Origin: an uncultured Clostridia bacterium | GTDB lineage: Bacteria; Bacillota; Clostridia; Christensenellales; UBA1242 | NCBI GenBank assembly: GCA_944372595.1 | Contig: CALVZT010000029.1 | Location: 1 to 9,441, forward strand | Direction: 5' to 3' | DNA length: 9,441 nt | Shown: piece by piece, positions 6,523 to 9,441 of the stretch | Layout of the letters: every line of letters starts with the position of its first letter | How positions within the stretch are numbered: position 1 is the first letter of the stretch | Program-made: the position numbers and the translations under genes | Notes under the pieces: model-generated | What the model was told of the DNA's origin: nothing | Seen by the model: the letters and a program-made list of their open reading frames with translations, nothing else | Databases searched by the model: none

Positions 6523-7317
6523 ATGGCAAGGAAAATAGTTATAACAAGCGGCAAAGGGGGAGTGGGTAAAACTACTTTGTGTGCTAGTCTTGGAGCCAAG
6601 TTAAGTCTGGGTGGACAGCGAGTATTATTGGTGGATGTTGATATAGGACTTAATAATCTTGACGTTGTTATGGGGGTTGAGAATAAAGTCGTGTTTGACC
6701 TTGTGGATGTAATTGAAGGCAGATGCAGACCAAAACAAGCACTAATTCAAGATATATTTAATCCTACATTATTTGTCATGCCATCTGTTCATTCATATAA
6801 TCATTCAGTCGTTACCGCCGAAAATGTTAAAATGGTTTTAAGTAAACTCGAAGATTTTTTTGATTACATCTTACTTGATTGTCCAGCCGGAATTGATGCT
6901 CCATTTCAAAGAGCGATATATTCTGCTGACGAAGCGATTGTTGTAGTAACTCCACATATATCAAGTCTTAGAGACGCTGACAAAGTTATTAACTTATTAT
7001 CAAGTAGTAACATCAAAAAAAGTTATCTTGTAATTAATAGGGTTAGGGGTGACCTTATTATGAGTAAAGAAATAATGAGTGTTGAACAAATAAGCGAATT
7101 GTTAAAGATTGATTTATTGGGAGTAATTCCAGAAGATGATGAGATAACAACTAGTCTTGTTATAGGCAACAATATGCAAGGCAAATCGCCATCAAGTTAT
7201 GCTTACAAATTAATAGCAGAGAATTTGCATAATGGTAGTCAAAATATATATGATTGTACATGTCGATATAGAGGATTATGGGGATTTTTTAGAAAAAACA
7301 TTCGTAGGAGGGTATAA
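6523..7317 (+). CDS. minD: Septum site-determining protein MinD
   Basis: A 264-residue ParA/MinD-type ATPase. The deviant Walker A motif GKGGVGKTT (10-18, signature K11 and K16) is followed by VDVDIGLNNLDVVMG (D38, D40; switch I) and Walker B ILLDCPAGID (D119). The C-terminus GLWGFFRKNIRRRV is an amphipathic, basic membrane-targeting helix, as expected for MinD. ATP-bound MinD dimerises on the membrane and recruits MinC to block FtsZ away from midcell; MinE stimulates its ATPase and drives it off. AAGGAG (6511-6516) sits 6 nt before ATG. The stop shares one base with the minE start (TAATG). MinC, normally encoded just upstream, is not here: the upstream gene is the divergent mreB-like gene. 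Confidence 0.95.
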   Translation: MARKIVITSGKGGVGKTTLCASLGAKLSLGGQRVLLVDVDIGLNNLDVVMGVENKVVFDLVDVIEGRCRPKQALIQDIFNPTLFVMPSVHSYNHSVVTAENVKMVLSKLEDFFDYILLDCPAGIDAPFQRAIYSADEAIVVVTPHISSLRDADKVINLLSSSNIKKSYLVINRVRGDLIMSKEIMSVEQISELLKIDLLGVIPEDDEITTSLVIGNNMQGKSPSSYAYKLIAENLHNGSQNIYDCTCRYRGLWGFFRKNIRRRV

Positions 7318-7559
7318 TGTTAAAACCTAATATGATTGGTGAAAATCGCCTTAAAAGAGTGCTCATAAATGATAAAAAAGAATTTTCGCCAGAATTAACA
7401 AAAATTCTTAAAAGTGAACTATATGAGATGTTTGATAATTATCTTAGTGTTAAACGAGAAAGTATGGATTTAAAGGTAGTAATAAATGGTAAAGGGGGAT
7501 ATGACGTAGTTATAACATTTAATGCTAATTATATTAAGTCGTATGGTATAGTTGTTTAA
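7317..7559 (+). CDS. minE: Cell division topological specificity factor MinE
   Basis: An 80-residue protein, slightly shorter than the usual 85-90. Residues about 9-22 (ENRLKRVLINDKKE) correspond to the MinD-contacting segment (relatives read A-x-x-R-L-x-x-V-L-x-x-D-R). Residues about 26-75 form the dimerisation and topological specificity domain: helix LTKILKSELYEMFDNYL, strands MDLKVVINGKG and YDVVITFNANY. It triggers MinD ATP hydrolysis and so sets the pole-to-pole pattern that frees midcell for division. Strong AGGAGG (7306-7311) inside the end of minD lies 5 nt before ATG, and the genes overlap by one base. A MinE indicates an oscillating Min system, as in clostridia, and not the DivIVA-anchored type of Bacillus. 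Confidence 0.9.
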   Translation: MLKPNMIGENRLKRVLINDKKEFSPELTKILKSELYEMFDNYLSVKRESMDLKVVINGKGGYDVVITFNANYIKSYGIVV

Positions 7560-7562
7560 AAT

Positions 7563-7586
7563 TCTTCATATCTTATGGTATGAAGA
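7563..7586 (+). promoter_or_regulatory. Hairpin enclosing the spoIVFB start codon; no Shine-Dalgarno seen
   Basis: Bases 7563-7570 (TCTTCATA) pair perfectly over 8 bp with 7579-7586 (TATGAAGA) around an 8-nt loop. The spoIVFB ATG (7580-7582) is inside the right arm. The 20 bases between the minE stop and this ATG hold no purine-rich ribosome site. A mini-ORF, ATG GTA TGA (7575-7583), overlaps the real start out of frame. Ribosomes finishing minE would reach and could open the stem, so coupling to minE translation is an attractive reading but is inferred. Confidence 0.5.
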
Positions 7587-8446
7587 CAAAAAAAATTAAA
7601 ATGTTTGGGGTTGAATTGTCTTTTCACCCCCTTTTTGTAATATTTGCATTATTCTTGCTTTACAATAATTGTTTTTTGTTCATTAATTATCTAATTGCTA
7701 TGTTTATTCACGAATATGCCCATTCTTATGTCGCATATAAATGCGGTTATAAGATAGGCAACATTAAATTATTGCCGTTTGGGATATGTCTTAATCTTAA
7801 CAATTGCAAGATTACTCCAATTGACGAAATAAAAATTGCACTTGCAGGTCCTATGATTAACCTTATTGTGTATTTGTTAATTCTAAGTTTCTTTTGGATA
7901 TATCCGCCGTCTTTTATAATTCTGTATAATTTTGCTTTTTGTAACATTATTATTGCTATATTTAATTTATTGCCAGTTATGCCACTTGATGGGGGAAGAA
8001 TATTAGTTGGGGCACTAAGCAATTTTTGGGTAAGGCAAAAAGTTGTTAGAATTTGCTATGTAATCAATTGCATCGTTGGTAGTTGTTTACTGATATTATT
8101 TGTTGTAATGTTACCATTAATTAATCTTACATTTTTGTTTCTTGGACTTTTTATCATTATTGCTGGGATACCTACAAAAAAAGAAAACTTGATGTACAAT
8201 TATATAAAGTTTAGTTATAACAAAAAGGATACCAACATAATAAAAACTAAAATAGTAGTTGTCGATGAGGAGACTCCAATATATAAGTTGTTTGCGCTTG
8301 TTTCAGTCAATTATTATTTGTTAATATATGTAAAAGATAAATTTAATAAAATTCGATATACTATTGACGAATTTAATTTTGAAAAAATTTGTTATAAATA
8401 TTCTCCTACAAAGCAAATAGGTGAGGTTATATTAGGTAAGTTGTAG
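7580..8446 (+). CDS. spoIVFB: SpoIVFB-type M50 intramembrane metalloprotease
   Basis: A 288-residue polytopic protease, collinear with B. subtilis SpoIVFB. Features in order: HPLF near the N-terminus (H16), zinc motif HEYAH (44-48, catalytic E45), the SpoIVFB-like strand LLPFGI (65-70), AGPMIN (89-94), and the second metal-site motif NLLPVMPLDGGR (129-140, D137). Two or three more helices reach about residue 200. A soluble C-terminal part (about 215-288) matches the position of the single CBS-like, ATP-sensing domain. In Bacillus the enzyme cuts pro-sigma-K in the membrane around the forespore and so starts late mother-cell transcription. SpoIVFA and BofA, its usual controllers, are not seen nearby. 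Placement after minE resembles clostridial mre-min-spoIVF clusters. The substrate here is inferred; a general site-2 protease is the alternative. No clear ribosome site precedes it. Confidence 0.87.
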   Translation: MKTKKIKMFGVELSFHPLFVIFALFLLYNNCFLFINYLIAMFIHEYAHSYVAYKCGYKIGNIKLLPFGICLNLNNCKITPIDEIKIALAGPMINLIVYLLILSFFWIYPPSFIILYNFAFCNIIIAIFNLLPVMPLDGGRILVGALSNFWVRQKVVRICYVINCIVGSCLLILFVVMLPLINLTFLFLGLFIIIAGIPTKKENLMYNYIKFSYNKKDTNIIKTKIVVVDEETPIYKLFALVSVNYYLLIYVKDKFNKIRYTIDEFNFEKICYKYSPTKQIGEVILGKL

Positions 8447-8460
8447 GCAATAATCAAGAT

Positions 8461-8943
8461 GTGAAACAGTTACTTAAATATATTCTTAATATAAATATTG
8501 ATAGTCTCAAAATAGCCGAAACAAAACATAGTGTAATTACAACATTATCTAGTGGACTTAGTGTACTCATCGCAAATTTTTTGGGTGATAATAAGTTGCT
8601 TGGTTATATATCAATAGTTTTTTGTTTATTGTCGGTTGTAATTAGCTTTTTTGCTTTGAGTGCAAAAAGTATCAAAAAATTTAAGGGCAATATTCCAGAG
8701 TCAAAAGCGGATTTAATTTATCATAAGTATATAGCATCTCTTACCATCGATGAATATACACAAAGTATCATTCAAAATTATGGTTTTCCAAGTGAATATC
8801 AAATGGATAAATTTGAATTTGACCTTGCAAAAGAAATCCTTGCAACAGCAAAAAGAGCTAACCGCAAATATAGACTTTTTAATTATAGTATTGCTTTGTT
8901 GGGGGTAGGAATATTGCTTGGTATTCTTACTATGGTGTTGTGA
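8461..8943 (+). CDS. Three-TM protein with Pycsar-effector-like (PycTM, ex-DUF5706) architecture
   Basis: A 160-residue protein. An N-terminal helix with NIDSLKIAETKHSVITT leads into TM1 (about 24-41) and TM2 (45-67). A cytoplasmic segment (68-138) holds DLIYHKYIASLTIDEY (84-99) and a helix with DLAKEILATAKRANRKYRLF (121-140), then TM3 (about 140-159). Pycsar effectors share this layout: D/E-x-K-A/H-S before TM1, an aromatic I-Y-F-x-x-I-x-x-L-x-x-x-E-Y motif, and an I-x-x-x-A-K-x-x-x-x-K-Y helix before the last TM. Known members are activated by cCMP or cUMP and damage the membrane during phage infection. No cyclase is present here, so the role may differ. The start is GTG, the only candidate after the in-frame stop at 8437; its first base ends an ATG-TGA start-stop (8459-8464). 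No good ribosome site is seen. The stop overlaps the next start (TGATG). Confidence 0.68.
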   Translation: MKQLLKYILNINIDSLKIAETKHSVITTLSSGLSVLIANFLGDNKLLGYISIVFCLLSVVISFFALSAKSIKKFKGNIPESKADLIYHKYIASLTIDEYTQSIIQNYGFPSEYQMDKFEFDLAKEILATAKRANRKYRLFNYSIALLGVGILLGILTMVL

Positions 8944-9302
8944 TGGATATATGTGAGCGTTTTGCATTATGGCTTGAAGGCGTGTTTGAAGATGATGCTT
9001 TGCCGTATGGGATAAATGTAATAGATTTTTTTGTAATAAATAAATATCCAAGAGTTGAACTAGGTTTTTGTGCTTCGCAAGACGGGTATATGCCATTATA
9101 CTATCCGCTTGAAGCTCAAAGTTTTTTTGATAAAGAATTTTTTAATCTTAATATCAATGATGTTAATATGGTTAATTTAGTAAAAAAAATGATTAATTAC
9201 GCATTTAGTAAAGTAGAAGTTAGGCAATATATTAATATTAAAATAACAATAAGGGGCAAAATAAATAGTAAAAGTGGGTATTTTATTGTCAAACACATAT
9301 AA
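8943..9302 (+). CDS. Unrecognised 119-residue soluble protein coupled to the PycTM-like gene
   Basis: I do not recognise a family. The protein begins MDICERFALWLEGVFEDDALPYGINVIDFF, predicted helix then strand. Strand-like segments follow (PRVELGFCAS, then MPLYYPLEAQSFFDKEF), then a helix VNMVNLVKKMINYAF and a basic strand pair (YINIKITIRGK, GYFIVKHI). It has no signal peptide or transmembrane helix; the first half is acidic and the last third basic. The small alpha/beta layout recalls immunity-like or sensor domains, but that is only an impression. ATG 8943 overlaps the previous stop as TGATG, so it is translationally coupled to the membrane protein and may act with it. A GTG at 8940 would add one residue. 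No terminator is visible after it; a strong promoter for the next gene follows within 10 bp. Confidence 0.7.
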   Translation: MDICERFALWLEGVFEDDALPYGINVIDFFVINKYPRVELGFCASQDGYMPLYYPLEAQSFFDKEFFNLNINDVNMVNLVKKMINYAFSKVEVRQYINIKITIRGKINSKSGYFIVKHI

Positions 9303-9308
9303 ATTGCT

Positions 9309-9336
9309 TTGAAAAATCAAAATTATTTGTTACAAT
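9309..9336 (+). promoter_or_regulatory. Strong sigma-A-type promoter with extended -10
   Basis: TTGAAA (9309-9314, five of six consensus bases), a 16-bp spacer, and TACAAT (9331-9336, five of six), preceded directly by TGT (9328-9330) as an extended -10. It begins 7 bp after the preceding stop codon and faces the gene at 9359, giving a leader of about 15-20 nt with AGAGG at 9346-9350. It is the best-formed promoter in the window and marks a new transcription unit. Confidence 0.7.
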
Positions 9337-9358
9337 ATACTTGTTAAGAGGTAAGGTT

Positions 9359-9441
9359 ATGAAAATAATACAAACGACAAATGATCTAAAAAATGCACTT
9401 ATTGATAGTTTTTGCTCATCGCTTAATGATATAGATTCGAC
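9359..9441 (+). CDS. Start of an unidentified gene, cut by the window end
   Basis: ATG 9359 opens a frame that stays open for 27 codons to the window edge, beginning MKIIQTTNDLKNALIDSF and continuing CSSLNDIDS. AGAGG (9346-9350) lies 8 nt upstream, and a well-formed promoter precedes it. Too little is visible to name it. The first residues faintly recall the beginning of pantothenate synthetase, but no PanC signature is present and I do not claim it. It is probably outside the minDE operon because it has its own promoter. Confidence 0.6.
   Translation, partial: MKIIQTTNDLKNALIDSFCSSLNDIDS

Noticed and set aside
8193..8199. Isolated TGTACAA in spoIVFB, and similar heptamers in minD
   Set aside because: Single copies inside coding sequence with no 22-bp partners; expected by chance.
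8713..9096. 127-codon open frame on the minus strand
   Set aside because: It is antisense to two genes with family-like or coherent protein sequence, and its own product is low-complexity and without family features.
9359..9441. Calling the terminal gene panC from its MKIIQTT opening
   Set aside because: Only 27 codons are visible, and none of the catalytic signature of pantothenate synthetase is reached.

Overview
The window is strongly AT-rich and its genes are packed and often overlapping. The gene set is sigG, spoIVFB, minD/minE, a YfhO-type lipid-linked glycosyltransferase and an MreB-like actin. This points to an endospore-forming, low-GC Bacillota, most likely an uncultured clostridial lineage. 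Genus cannot be told from the sequence alone. There is no stretch over 300 bases without a gene; the largest gaps are 179 bp (6344-6522) and 161 bp (5178-5338).

Region 1 (1-4314, + strand) is one tightly overlapping operon. It holds the end of a GtrA-family flippase, a GtrB/CsbB-type polyprenyl-phosphate glycosyltransferase, a YfhO-family GT-C membrane glycosyltransferase and a COG2426 (small multidrug export family) membrane protein. The first three make a complete three-component glycosylation system. Such systems build a polyprenyl-phosphate sugar inside the cell, flip it, and attach the sugar to a surface polymer such as teichoic acid. The fourth is coupled to yfhO by an ATGA overlap.

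Region 2 (4315-5338) holds sigG, the late forespore sigma factor, with a candidate sigma-F-type promoter. Its terminator has T-runs on both sides and overlaps the sigG stop codon. Between that terminator and the convergent mreB-like gene lies an array not explained by any gene. Six TGYACAA-type heptamers start exactly 22 bp apart (5199, 5221, 5243, 5265, 5287, 5309), and several units are imperfect 19-bp dyads.

Region 3 (5339-6522) holds a minus-strand MreB-like actin whose usual catalytic Glu-Glu-Pro and phosphate-2 Asp positions are substituted. A divergent regulatory region follows it.

Region 4 (6523-9302, + strand) is an operon-like run: minD, minE, spoIVFB (M50 intramembrane protease), a three-TM protein resembling the Pycsar effector domain (PycTM, formerly DUF5706), and an unrecognised 119-aa protein. 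No minC, spoIVFA or nucleotide cyclase is in the window. A well-formed promoter then precedes a gene cut by the window end (9359-9441).

The main candidates for something undescribed are the 22-bp phased dyad array and the orphan PycTM-like protein with its coupled partner in a division/sporulation operon. The degenerate-motif MreB paralogue and the COG2426 protein as a possible carrier-lipid recycler for the glycosylation operon come next.
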